DNA of 64,000 nt from Fodinibacter sp963730365 (GCA_963730365.1 CAVSRM010000006.1:44690-108689), one strand, 5' to 3'. Positions 30,846 to 38,846 are shown, counted from the stretch's first letter. Notes: generated by a model not told the origin, from the sequence alone. Program-made: numbers and translations.

Positions 30846-33122
30846 GTGCCTTCCCTCGACGACCTCCTGCACGCCGCAGTGGGCGGGGTGGGCGGAACCG
30901 AGCGTCCGGGCCAGGTCGAGATGGCGAGGGCCGTCGCGGCGGCCATCGACTCGGGGGACCACCTGCTGGTGCAGGCCGGCACCGGCACCGGAAAGTCGCT
31001 CGCCTACCTCGTGCCCGCCGTGCGGCACGCCATCGACACCGGCACGCCGTCGGTCGTCGCCACGGCGACCCTGGCCCTGCAGTCCCAGATCGTCGACCGA
31101 GACATGCCCCGGCTCGCCGAGTCGCTCGCCCCGCTCGTCGGGCGCCGACCGACCTACGCCCTGGTGAAGGGGCGGCGCAACTACCTGTGCGCGCACAAGC
31201 TCGTCGGCGGTTTTCCCGATGACGACGCGGACACCCTGATGTCGGTGGGCACGGTCGACCAGCAGGCATCGCGGCTCGGCCAGGAGGTGGTGCGGCTGCG
31301 CGAGTGGGCGGAGCAGACCGAGTCCGGCGATCGCGACGAACTCGTGCCGGGGGTCAGTGAGCGTGCCTGGCGCCAGGTGTCGGTGAGCGCGCAGGAGTGC
31401 CTGGGTGGGAGGTGTCCGATGGCGACAGAGTGCTTCGTGGAGCGGTCGCGCGACGCCGCCCGGGACGTCGACGTGATCGTCACCAACCACGCCTTCATGG
31501 CCATCGACGCCTTCGAGGGTCGGCAGATGCTTCCGGAGCACGACGTCCTCGTCGTCGACGAGGGCCATGAGCTCGTCGACCGGGTCACCTCGACCATCAC
31601 CGACGAGGTGACCCCGGGGATGGTGCGGGCCGCGGCCAAGCGGGCCGGGCGGCAGGCCGACGCGTCGGAGACCCTCGACGACGCCGCCGACCTGCTGGAG
31701 TCGGTGCTCGAGCCGGTGCCGGAGGGTCGGTTGAACGGCATCCCCGACGCGGTCGCCATGGCGCTCGGACGGGTGCGCGACACCGCCCGGGCGGTGCAGA
31801 CCGAGCTGAAGCCGGCGCAGGGGGAGGAGCCCGACGGCGGACGGCAGATGGCCCGGGCAGCGGTCGAGGAGGTGTTCGAGAACGCGTCGCGGATCCTGGA
31901 GGAGCGCGAGCTCGACGTCACCTGGGTGAGCAAGGACCCCCGACGTGGGCCGGTGCTGCGGGTGGCACCGATGAGCGTGGCGATGCTGGTGCGCGACAAG
32001 GTGTTCCAGGACCGCACGGTGGTGCTGACCTCCGCCACCCTCGAGCTGGGCGGGAGCTTCGACGCGGTCGCCGGCACGATCGGCCTGAGGGGGGAGGGCG
32101 CGCCGAGGTGGCGTGGGCTGGATGTCGGCAGCCCCTTCGACTACCCCGGCCAGGGCATCGCCTACGTCGCGAGGCACCTGCCGGCCCCGGGCCGGGACGG
32201 GCTGGCCACCGAGACCCTGGATGAGATCGAGGCGTTGGTCCGGGCCGCCGGCGGACGCACGCTGGGCCTGTTCTCGTCGATGCGGGCCGCGAAGGAGGCG
32301 ACCGAGGCGATGCGCGAGAGGGTGACCGACGGCGGCATCTCGTTCCTGTGCCAGGGCGAGGACCAGATCAGCACCCTGGTGCGGCAGTTCGCGCGCGAGC
32401 CCCGCGTCTGCCTCTTCGGCACCCTCTCCCTCTGGCAGGGGGTCGACGTGCCGGGCCCCTCGTGCCAGCTCGTCATCATCGACCGCATCCCGTTCCCGCG
32501 CCCCGACGACCCGCTCGCGTCCGCCCGCTCCCAGGCGATCGCGCGGATGGGCGGCAACGGCTTCATGGCCGTGTCGGCGACCCACGCCGCGCTCCGGCTC
32601 GCCCAAGGGGCCGGCCGCCTCATCCGCCGGTCGGACGACCGTGGGGTCGTCGCCTTCCTGGACAACCGGATGATGACGGCCCGGTATGCCGGGTTCCTCC
32701 AGCGGTCGCTACCGCCCTTCTGGCCCACTGCCGATCGCGACATGGTGCTCGGTGCCCTCAGGCGGCTCGACGAGACCGCCGGGCCGGCCCTCGACGTGGC
32801 CGAGCCCGCGATGCGGGGGCTGACCGGAGCGCTGGCGACCCCGCGGGGCGCGACCGCCACCGGTGCTGACGCGGCATCCCCGGCCCCGGCCGAGCGGCCG
32901 GTGGCCGAGGCGCCACCGCCACCGGACTCCTCACGCACCGCCGTCACGCGTGGGCACGCCTGGACCCAGCAGGAGGACGAGGAGCTGCGCGACGGCGTCG
33001 AGCTGGGGCTCAGCCTCGACGAGCTCAGCGAGTCGATGGAGCTCGCCGCCGAGGTCGTGTCGGCGAGGCTGTCCGGGCTCGGCCTCGAGGCCGGCAACGG
33101 CCCGACGCTGACGTTCGGCTGA
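30846..33122 (+). CDS. dinG: DinG/XPD-family ATP-dependent DNA helicase with C-terminal extension
   Basis: This 758-residue superfamily 2 helicase has Walker A AGTGTGKS at 44-51 and the DEAH-like box VVDEGH. Four cysteines (about 115, 185, 190 and 196) are spaced as in the iron-sulfur cluster of XPD/DinG. Helicase C-terminal motifs (LFGTLSLWQGVDVPG and GAGRLIRRSDDRG) are intact. Such 5'-3' helicases resolve R-loops and damaged forks. After residue about 665 a proline-alanine linker leads to HAWTQQEDEELRDGVELG and VVSARLSGLGL, a small SANT/Myb-like tail. GTG 30846 is set by the -10 six bases upstream. Confidence 0.92.
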   Translation: MPSLDDLLHAAVGGVGGTERPGQVEMARAVAAAIDSGDHLLVQAGTGTGKSLAYLVPAVRHAIDTGTPSVVATATLALQSQIVDRDMPRLAESLAPLVGRRPTYALVKGRRNYLCAHKLVGGFPDDDADTLMSVGTVDQQASRLGQEVVRLREWAEQTESGDRDELVPGVSERAWRQVSVSAQECLGGRCPMATECFVERSRDAARDVDVIVTNHAFMAIDAFEGRQMLPEHDVLVVDEGHELVDRVTSTITDEVTPGMVRAAAKRAGRQADASETLDDAADLLESVLEPVPEGRLNGIPDAVAMALGRVRDTARAVQTELKPAQGEEPDGGRQMARAAVEEVFENASRILEERELDVTWVSKDPRRGPVLRVAPMSVAMLVRDKVFQDRTVVLTSATLELGGSFDAVAGTIGLRGEGAPRWRGLDVGSPFDYPGQGIAYVARHLPAPGRDGLATETLDEIEALVRAAGGRTLGLFSSMRAAKEATEAMRERVTDGGISFLCQGEDQISTLVRQFAREPRVCLFGTLSLWQGVDVPGPSCQLVIIDRIPFPRPDDPLASARSQAIARMGGNGFMAVSATHAALRLAQGAGRLIRRSDDRGVVAFLDNRMMTARYAGFLQRSLPPFWPTADRDMVLGALRRLDETAGPALDVAEPAMRGLTGALATPRGATATGADAASPAPAERPVAEAPPPPDSSRTAVTRGHAWTQQEDEELRDGVELGLSLDELSESMELAAEVVSARLSGLGLEAGNGPTLTFG

Positions 33123-33199
33123 CCCGACTTATTGCCCTCCAGCGACGCTCCGACCCCGATTTGCGCTGCTGTGACGTCGCTGGAGGGCAATAAGTCGGG
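33123..33199. repeat. Perfect 25-bp inverted repeat with 27-base spacer
   Basis: The left arm (33123-33147, beginning CCCGACTTATTGCCCTCC) is the exact reverse complement of the right arm (33175-33199). The spacer is 33148-33174. The repeat begins one base after the dinG stop codon and lies in the gap before the convergent permease stop at 33243. It could be a bidirectional terminator or a member of a dispersed palindromic repeat family. There is no T tract. The arms are relatively AT-rich (ACTTATTG), unlike the surrounding DNA. Confidence 0.9.
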
Positions 33200-33242
33200 A
33201 GGCAAGGCCGCTGGCGGATGCCGTGGGCTCGCGGTCGGGGGT

Positions 33243-34124
33243 TCACCCGAGCAGCGCCCAGAGGAAGGATGTGCCCGCCACAGCGAGTAGTGCCACGCCC
33301 ACCTTCTGCAACCGCGCCGTCTCCCTGCGGCCTGCCCCACGCAGCAGCCCTGCGGTCATGGCCAGGCCGCACAAGGCCATGGAGTACAGGAGGTGGCCCG
33401 CCGGGGACCCGGGCCGCAGGGCCGTGAACGTCCGGCTCTCGTCGGTGGCACCCCAGTAGACGTAGGGCTGGAGGGTGACGACCACCCGTGACGCCCACGC
33501 CTCGCCGATGCCCGGCACCACCTCACCGAAGCCGAGGGCGACGAGCTCGACCATGAGGAGCACCACTGCCGCCAGAACACCGGCTCCGGGGAAGTGCACC
33601 CATCGGCCGATGGTGACCCCGAGCACCGGGCCGCCGAAGCAGGCGACTGGCGCCTCCGCGACGGCGAACACGTAGTCGAGCCAGCCGATCTGAGCCGGCG
33701 GCACGGGCACGACGTAACCGGCGGGTGACGGGTGGACGAGGTCCACGAGCCCGTACACCACCATGAGCACCAGACAAGTGGCGACGGGGACGAGGCACGC
33801 GAGGTACAGGGCCAGCGTCCTGGTGCGCTGGTCGGTCGGCGTGCTCCGCAGCAGGGACAGGGCCCGGTCCTCGGTGACGGCCAGCCGATAGCCGACGACC
33901 ACCCCGGGGATGCCCAACCACAGGGCCCAGTTCAGCGTCTGGTCCCAGCCGGCGTCGAACTGGCCGGTCAGCAGGTGCCTGGCGGCGCCGAGGAGCAGGA
34001 GGGCGACCGGCACGAGGTAGACGGGGTGCCGCAGGTACCGTCGCGCCTGGATCCGGGCGAGCCCCCTCAGCACGCCCGCCGCAGCCGATGGCGGGACGGT
34101 CCCGGCCGACGTCGTCTGGGTCAT
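33243..34124 (-). CDS. Multi-pass membrane protein, ABC transporter permease of the ECF-controlled operon
   Basis: The 293-residue protein has about seven hydrophobic segments, for example YLVPVALLLLGAARHLL, TLALYLACLVPVATCLVLMV and GVLAAVVLLMVELVALGFG. Together with the ATPase encoded just before it, it probably forms an ABC exporter or a resistance pump. No specific permease family is recognisable to me. ATG 34124 overlaps the ATPase stop in ATGA. It is the last gene of the sigma factor operon and ends 44 bases from the 25-bp inverted repeat. Confidence 0.75.
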   Translation of the reverse strand: MTQTTSAGTVPPSAAAGVLRGLARIQARRYLRHPVYLVPVALLLLGAARHLLTGQFDAGWDQTLNWALWLGIPGVVVGYRLAVTEDRALSLLRSTPTDQRTRTLALYLACLVPVATCLVLMVVYGLVDLVHPSPAGYVVPVPPAQIGWLDYVFAVAEAPVACFGGPVLGVTIGRWVHFPGAGVLAAVVLLMVELVALGFGEVVPGIGEAWASRVVVTLQPYVYWGATDESRTFTALRPGSPAGHLLYSMALCGLAMTAGLLRGAGRRETARLQKVGVALLAVAGTSFLWALLG

Positions 34125-34984
34125 CCGAGCGCTCCTTGCGGGATGCCGCGCAGCAGCAGGTAGGCGTCCTCGACCCCCGGATCGATGAGCTCTGCCCCCG
34201 GGGGCGGATCACCCACGTGCCGGAACCGCCCGGTGGCGGTGCGCCAGCGCGCCAGCGCCGAGTCATCGGGCCGGTCGTCGACCCACACGTGGCCCCGGGC
34301 GTGTTCGACGAAGTCCCTGACCGACCCCGTGAACCCGACCCGGCCGGCATCCATCACGAGCAGCCGGTCACAGACGGCGGACACGTCCTCGGTCTGGTGG
34401 GTCGACAGGATCACGGTCGTCCCGGGGGCCAGCCCGACCAGCAGGGCGCGGAAGGCAGCCCGCTGCTCCGGGTCGAGGCCCGTGGTGGGCTCGTCCAGCA
34501 GGAGGAGCTCTGGCCGGCCGAGAAGGGCCTGCGCGAGACCGAGCCGGCGCCGCATGCCCCCGGAGAGCCGGTGCACCCGCTTGGTCGAGACCGACGACAG
34601 GTCGACGAGGTCCAGCACCCTCCTCACCTCCTCGCGCCGCGACGCGGGATCGGTCCACTCCTTGAGCACCGCCATGTACTCGACGAAGCCGAACGCCGTG
34701 AAGCCGCGGGGGAAGCCCAGCTCCTGCGGGAGGTAGCCGAGCCGACGACGGATCTCGGTCCGCGCGGCGTCCTCCGAGGTGTCGGTGCCGAGCACCCGAA
34801 CCGATCCCGTGGTCTGCTCCTGGATCGTCGAGAGGATGCGCAGCATCGTCGTCTTCCCGGCACCGTTGGGGCCGAGGATTCCGGTGATGCCGGGCTCGAT
34901 CCGCAGCGTCACGCCGTCCAGGGCAGCGGTGGAGCCGAAGCGCTGGGTGACGCCGACGAGCTCGGCACCTCCGGCCCCCGTCAC
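34121..34984 (-). CDS. ABC transporter ATP-binding protein (BcrA-like)
   Basis: The 287-residue ATPase has Walker A GPNGAGKTT at about 38-46, the Q-loop GYLPQELGFP, signature LSGGMRRRLGLAQ, Walker B LLLLDEPTTGLDPEQ and the switch histidine in ILSTHQTEDVSAVC. A C-terminal domain of about 65 residues follows (GHVWVDDRPDD onward). Proteins of this type drive export of peptides or lantibiotic-like compounds. GTG 34984 overlaps the upstream stop in GTGA. Genes on both sides encode membrane proteins that may be its partners. Confidence 0.9.
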   Translation of the reverse strand: MTGAGGAELVGVTQRFGSTAALDGVTLRIEPGITGILGPNGAGKTTMLRILSTIQEQTTGSVRVLGTDTSEDAARTEIRRRLGYLPQELGFPRGFTAFGFVEYMAVLKEWTDPASRREEVRRVLDLVDLSSVSTKRVHRLSGGMRRRLGLAQALLGRPELLLLDEPTTGLDPEQRAAFRALLVGLAPGTTVILSTHQTEDVSAVCDRLLVMDAGRVGFTGSVRDFVEHARGHVWVDDRPDDSALARWRTATGRFRHVGDPPPGAELIDPGVEDAYLLLRGIPQGALG

Positions 34985-35820
34985 CACGGTCCCACCACCA
35001 TCCGGGAGAGGGCCTGGCCACGGGTGGCCAGGACCCAGCCCGCGGCCGCGACCACGCCCGCGTAGGCCCCCATCGCCACCGGGCCCACCACCACCAGCTC
35101 GTCGTCCACGACGAACGCCGACGCGGTCACCGCGACCCAGAGCGTGCCGGTGCCCCCCGCCGCATACCGCACGGGCCACCAGGTCGAGGCAGCCAGGGTG
35201 GCGAGCACGAAGGCGAGGCCCGGAGCCAGCCACGCGAGGGCGACCCACCAGGGCTGCAGGGCCAGCCCCACGAGGATCGTCAGGGGCGCGCAGGCCACGA
35301 GGACGACAGCGGTTCGCAGGAGCAGCAACCGGAACTGCGGATAGGGGGTGCTGAGGGTGAGCTCGTAGGCGGGGTCGACTCCCTCCCCGTACGACAGCGC
35401 CACCCCGCCCAGCGGCACGAGCGGCGCGAGCAGGAGGTAGGTGGCCAGAGCGCGGTCCGGCGACACGAAGGAGGCCACCAGCGTGGCGCCGAGCACCGCG
35501 GTGAGCGCCGCGACCCAGGCGGCGGTGAACGCGGGTGTCATCCCCGCCACCACCGCGTCGGGCTCGGGAACCCCCACCCGGCGCAGCAGCCGCACGACGC
35601 CTGACGGGGACTGGGGTTCGATCCGGTCCGTGACGCCGGCCCAGACCGCCTCGAGGTCGACGGCCCCCAGGTCGCGCGTGACGTCCGCGGCGGCTGACCG
35701 GCAGTGCGCACACGCCATGATGTGCTGCTCGATCGTGTCGGCCACGACGGCGCTCGTCCGCCCTTCGACCCAGGCGTCCATCGTGGGTGCGGGCACGTGC
35801 CATCTCTCGTCACTGCTCAC
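34981..35820 (-). CDS. Zinc-finger anti-sigma domain fused to a multi-pass membrane domain
   Basis: The 279-residue protein starts with a soluble domain of about 90 residues carrying the zinc-binding anti-sigma pattern His-X3-Cys-X2-Cys (QHIMACAHCR, about 27-36). About six membrane helices follow (for example FTAAWVAALTAVLGATLVASF and YLLLAPLVPLGGVALSYG). In ordinary anti-sigma factors the anchor is one helix. Here the membrane part resembles an ABC-2-type permease in size. It likely holds the co-encoded sigma factor inactive and senses transport or envelope state. GTG 35820 has AGGAGG upstream and overlaps the sigma stop. Confidence 0.8.
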   Translation of the reverse strand: MSSDERWHVPAPTMDAWVEGRTSAVVADTIEQHIMACAHCRSAAADVTRDLGAVDLEAVWAGVTDRIEPQSPSGVVRLLRRVGVPEPDAVVAGMTPAFTAAWVAALTAVLGATLVASFVSPDRALATYLLLAPLVPLGGVALSYGEGVDPAYELTLSTPYPQFRLLLLRTAVVLVACAPLTILVGLALQPWWVALAWLAPGLAFVLATLAASTWWPVRYAAGGTGTLWVAVTASAFVVDDELVVVGPVAMGAYAGVVAAAGWVLATRGQALSRMVVGPW

Positions 35821-36398
35821 CAGCCACCTCCTGTGCTGGTCAGGGCCGCGCGCAGCTCCGCACGGGCCCGGTGGGCCCTGGACTTCACGGTGCCCTCCCG
35901 GACACCGAGCAGGCGAGCGGCCTCTCTCGTGGTGAGACCGTCGAGCACGGTCGCCCGGATGACGGCGCGGTGCTCGGGGGACAGCGACTCCAGGGCCGGA
36001 CCGAGCCGACCGTGCTCGAGGCCCTGGAGCACGAGGTCCTCCACGCTGCCGGTGGCCTGGGTGGACCTGCGCGGCAGCTCCGGGACCGGGATCTCGACCC
36101 GGACGTGACGGCGGCGCAGCTGGCTGATCAGCTGCCGGATGCCGATGCCCCACATCCACGCGGGCACGTCTCCTCTTCCGGTGAACCCCTTCGCACCCCT
36201 CCAGACGGCGACGAACGTCTCCTGCAGGGCGTCCTCCACCAGGGCGGGGTCCGAGCACCGACCGCGCAGCCGGGCCGCCAGCCACGGCGCGTGCCGGTCG
36301 TACAGCTCCCGGAGGGCGTTCGGATCGGCGTCGGCCACCGCGGCCAGGAGGTCGCGGTCAGTGGGCTGACCGCCACCGGACTCCGTCGAGCTCCCCAT
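35817..36398 (-). CDS. ECF-type RNA polymerase sigma factor
   Basis: The 193-residue sigma factor has region 2 (ALRELYDRHAPWLAARLRG, then DALQETFVAVWRGAKGF and VPAWMWGIGIRQLISQLRR) and region 4 (ALESLSPEHRAVIRATVLD, then LTTREAARLLGVREGTVKSR), with no region 3 or 1.1. It should direct polymerase to a small regulon, and the next gene encodes its probable anti-sigma partner. ATG 36398 is chosen because CGACAA ends 6 bases upstream in an ECF-like promoter, GGAACC-N17-CGACAA. This implies autoregulation and a leaderless message. Confidence 0.92.
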   Translation of the reverse strand: MGSSTESGGGQPTDRDLLAAVADADPNALRELYDRHAPWLAARLRGRCSDPALVEDALQETFVAVWRGAKGFTGRGDVPAWMWGIGIRQLISQLRRRHVRVEIPVPELPRRSTQATGSVEDLVLQGLEHGRLGPALESLSPEHRAVIRATVLDGLTTREAARLLGVREGTVKSRAHRARAELRAALTSTGGGW

Positions 36399-36404
36399 GA
36401 GCCA

Positions 36405-36433
36405 TTGTCGCGCGACCCGGCCCGAATGGTTCC
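36405..36433 (-). promoter_or_regulatory. ECF-type promoter of the sigma factor operon
   Basis: On the minus strand GGAACC (36433-36428), 17 bases and CGACAA (36410-36405) lie 6 bases before the sigma start. GGAAC is the usual ECF -35. The site mirrors the one at 36441-36469. Confidence 0.65.
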
Positions 36434-36440
36434 CGCCCGG

Positions 36441-36469
36441 GGAACCGGACGCTGCGTGCGCCGCGACAA
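36441..36469 (+). promoter_or_regulatory. ECF-type promoter of the divergent membrane protein gene
   Basis: GGAACC (36441-36446), 17 bases and CGACAA (36464-36469) repeat the sigma operon promoter in the opposite direction. The two -35 boxes form GGTTCCC-GCCCG-GGGAACC, a palindrome centred at 36437. Confidence 0.65.
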
Positions 36470-36501
36470 GGGGGGTGACGGATCCGACCAGAGGGGTGCC
36501 C

Positions 36502-37164
36502 ATGACCACCATGACGACGACACGGTCCACCACCGAGACCACCCCGTGGCGCCTTCGCGTCGCGGCGGGGGTCCTGCTCCTCGCCGGGGTCGCCTTCATG
36601 GCCGGGGTGTCCCGACCCGTCGTCGAGGACTACATGGGCGCCTGGGGTGACCACCCCGCGCAGCTCGAGATCGCCGGCGCCGACCTCGGCGCGATCCGGA
36701 TGTCGTTCATCCCCATGGGCGTCGGCTTCGCGGTGCTCGGTGCGGGACTGGCCGCGTGGGGCCGTGCCATGGCGAACACGACGACGGGGCGGCGAGCGCG
36801 AGCAGCAACGATCCTGGGGTGGGTGGGTCTCGTCGGGGGCCTGGCCGCAGCCCTCGAGAGGATCGTGCTCCCGCTGACCACGGCGGAGGCGGTCGTCGAC
36901 CCACCCGCCGGGATCGACGTCCTGGCCGCGGCGGGCTACGTCGGGGTCAGCGTGGCCTTCGTGGGGTTCGGCGTGCTGATCATGACGGGTCGCCGCATCC
37001 TCCCGCGGTGGCTGGGCATCGTCGTGGGTCTCGTCCTCGTCGTCACCGGGCTCGGCCCGCTGGTCGTCGGCCTGCCGGTCGTGTACTTCTTCGGCGCCCT
37101 CATCTGGGCGTCGGTCGCACTCGTGACGCTCGCGGTTCGTCCGTTGCCACTCGCCACCTCGTAG
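36502..37164 (+). CDS. Multi-pass membrane protein, probable target of the ECF sigma factor
   Basis: The 220-residue protein has about five or six hydrophobic helices (VAAGVLLLAGVAFMAGVS, IPMGVGFAVLGAGLAAWG, ILGWVGLVGGLAAALERI, GYVGVSVAFVGFGVLIM and WLGIVVGLVLVVTGLGPL). A threonine-rich N-terminus precedes them. I do not recognise the family. A GAGGGG ribosome site precedes ATG 36502. It is divergent from the sigma factor gene, with 103 bases between starts that contain the mirrored promoters. It is therefore likely to be made together with the ABC transporter operon. Confidence 0.75.
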   Translation: MTTMTTTRSTTETTPWRLRVAAGVLLLAGVAFMAGVSRPVVEDYMGAWGDHPAQLEIAGADLGAIRMSFIPMGVGFAVLGAGLAAWGRAMANTTTGRRARAATILGWVGLVGGLAAALERIVLPLTTAEAVVDPPAGIDVLAAAGYVGVSVAFVGFGVLIMTGRRILPRWLGIVVGLVLVVTGLGPLVVGLPVVYFFGALIWASVALVTLAVRPLPLATS

Positions 37165-37265
37165 TCGCTCCTGCCGCTGCGGCGGCGTGCGAGCCGCCGA
37201 GCGGGCCGGGCCCGCCGAGTCGGTGGGACGAGGTGGCGTCGGCGCACCGTGGCAGAGTGGTCACC

Positions 37266-38255
37266 GTGAGCGACACGGTCGAGGTGCACCACCGAGTACC
37301 CCCCTACGTCCTCATCGCCGGCCCGGAGCAGGTCCTCGCCGAGCGGGCCCTCGCACACACCCTCGAGGAGCTCACGGTCACCCACCACGACCTGGAGACC
37401 ATCAGGCTGTACGCCGCGGCCTACGAGCCGGGCGAGCTCCCCCTGCACGCGAGCCCGTCGCTGTTCGGCGGCGCCAAGTGCATCGTCGTGCACGACCTCG
37501 ACGAGGCGCCCGACCACCTCCAGACCGACCTGCTCGCGGTCCTGGCCCTCGCCCCGGAACCCGACCTCACGATCGTCGTCCTGCACAAGTCGGGGGCGCG
37601 CGGCAAGAAGGTCCTCGACACGCTCAAGGGAGCCGGTGCCCGCGTCGTCGACGCCCCGGCGATCAAGACCGACCGTGACAAGGCGGAGTTCGCCGCGCAC
37701 GAGTTCCGGCAGGCCCGCCGCAAGGCGACCGGCGAGGCGGTCCACGCCCTGGTCGAGGCGGTCGGGAAGGACGTCCGGGAGCTGTCCGCCGCCTGCCAGC
37801 AGCTGATCAGCGACACCACGGGCGTCATCGACGAGCAGGTGGTGCTCACCTACCACGGCGGGAAGGTCGAAGCCACAGGCTTCCGGGTCGCCGACGCGAC
37901 GATGGCCGGCGACACCGGCGAGGCACTGCGCCTGCTGCGGCACGCCCTGGCGGTGGGCGTCGACCCCGTGCCCATCGTGGCCGTGCTGGCCCAGCAGGTG
38001 CGCCAGCTCATCAAGGTCGGCTCCGCCGGGCGAGGGCGGTCCACGGACCTGGCCCGTGAGCTGGGGATGGCGCCCTGGCAGGTCGACAAGGCGCGCCGCG
38101 CCCTCGGCGGCTGGACGGCCGAGGCGCTGGCCGTCTCGATCCAGGCCCTGGCCAGCGCCGACGTCGAGGTCAAGGGCGGGGGACGGGACCCCGTCTACGC
38201 GGTCGAGCACGTGGTGCTGACGATCACGGCGCAGCACGCTCGAAACCGCGACTGA
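37266..38255 (+). CDS. holA: DNA polymerase III subunit delta
   Basis: The 329-residue clamp-loader subunit opens the sliding clamp during replication. It has the actinobacterial HolA pattern: PYVLIAGPEQVLAERAL at the N-terminus, SLFGGAKCIVVHDLDEA, TIVVLHKSGARGKKVLDTL and, in the C-terminal collar domain, ALAVGVDPVPIVAVLAQQVRQLIKV followed by ARELGMAPWQVDKARRAL. GTG 37266 gives the normal length. CAGAGT lies 7 bases upstream as a weak -10. It precedes rpsT, as in many actinobacteria. Confidence 0.92.
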   Translation: MSDTVEVHHRVPPYVLIAGPEQVLAERALAHTLEELTVTHHDLETIRLYAAAYEPGELPLHASPSLFGGAKCIVVHDLDEAPDHLQTDLLAVLALAPEPDLTIVVLHKSGARGKKVLDTLKGAGARVVDAPAIKTDRDKAEFAAHEFRQARRKATGEAVHALVEAVGKDVRELSAACQQLISDTTGVIDEQVVLTYHGGKVEATGFRVADATMAGDTGEALRLLRHALAVGVDPVPIVAVLAQQVRQLIKVGSAGRGRSTDLARELGMAPWQVDKARRALGGWTAEALAVSIQALASADVEVKGGGRDPVYAVEHVVLTITAQHARNRD

Positions 38256-38281
38256 GCCGGCAACCGGCGTCCAGCGTCGTT

Positions 38282-38348
38282 TTGGTGGCGCGGCTCCCAC
38301 GCTGGTAACTTTGCCCCTTGCGTGCGCGCTTGAGGTCGTGCGCGCACG
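38282..38348 (+). promoter_or_regulatory. rpsT promoter and leader hairpin
   Basis: TTGGTG (38282-38287), 18 bases and TAACTT (38306-38311) form a likely promoter. In the predicted leader of about 135 bases, CGTGCGCGC (38321-38329) pairs perfectly with GCGCGCACG (38340-38348) across 10 bases. Ribosomal protein S20 controls its own synthesis in some bacteria, and this hairpin is a candidate element. Confidence 0.45.
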
Positions 38349-38453
38349 AGAGCACCACCCAGCGCGTGTCAACCACGGGTGTCCCCACGCCCGGTCCCGA
38401 CGCGCGACTGCCGCCCTCTAACGGCATACCGACCCCAGAGAAAGCACCCAACA

Positions 38454-38714
38454 GTGGCGAACATCAAGTCCCAGCTCAAGCGGATCAAGACCAACCGCAC
38501 GGCGACCGAGCGCAACAAGGCCGTCAAGTCCGAGGTCCGCACGGCGATCCGCAAGTTCCGCGAGGCCGCCGACTCCGGCGACGCAGCGCAGGCGCAGGAG
38601 GCCCTCAAGGTCGCCTCCACCAAGCTCGACAAGGCTGTGAGCAAGGGCGTCATCCACAGCAACCAGGCCGCGAACAAGAAGTCCGCGATGGCCAAGCAGG
38701 CCGCCGCTCTCTGA
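38454..38714 (+). CDS. rpsT: 30S ribosomal protein S20
   Basis: The 86-residue basic protein reads VANIKSQLKRIKTNRTATER, then AIRKFREAADSGD and KGVIHSNQAANKKSAMAKQ, as expected for bS20, which binds 16S rRNA early in 30S assembly. GTG 38454 follows an AGAGAAAG ribosome site. A long leader with a GC-rich hairpin lies upstream, and a very strong terminator begins 16 bases after the stop. Confidence 0.97.
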   Translation: MANIKSQLKRIKTNRTATERNKAVKSEVRTAIRKFREAADSGDAAQAQEALKVASTKLDKAVSKGVIHSNQAANKKSAMAKQAAAL

Positions 38715-38730
38715 CCGGAGCGTCGACCCG

Positions 38731-38766
38731 AGGAAGGGCCCCCACCGAGCGGTGGGGGCCCTTCCT
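38731..38766 (+). terminator. Strong intrinsic terminator after rpsT
   Basis: AGGAAGGGCCCCCACCG (38731-38747) pairs perfectly with the sequence at 38750-38766 across AG, giving a 17-bp stem. The 3' side contains CCTTCCT. It separates rpsT from the convergent PemK-like gene and could act in both directions. Confidence 0.85.
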
Positions 38767-38846
38767 CATCCCTGGGCGTCTCGCGCGGCGGCCCTCATCC
38801 CGGCTCGCAGGGCGGCCCTCATCCCTTGGCGTCCCGCACGGCGGCC
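38764..38846. repeat. 30-base direct repeat at the 3' end of the PemK-like gene
   Basis: Bases 38764-38793 and 38817-38846 match at 27 of 30 positions, 53 bases apart. The second copy contains the stop and last codons of the PemK-like gene, and the first is non-coding. A 14-base core (GGCGGCCCTCATCC) also recurs in between. It looks like a small local duplication. Confidence 0.7.

Noticed and set aside
30741..32606. N-terminal extension of the fhs frame through dinG on the minus strand
   Set aside because: The extension is only the antisense of dinG. Formate-tetrahydrofolate ligase has its normal start at 30740.
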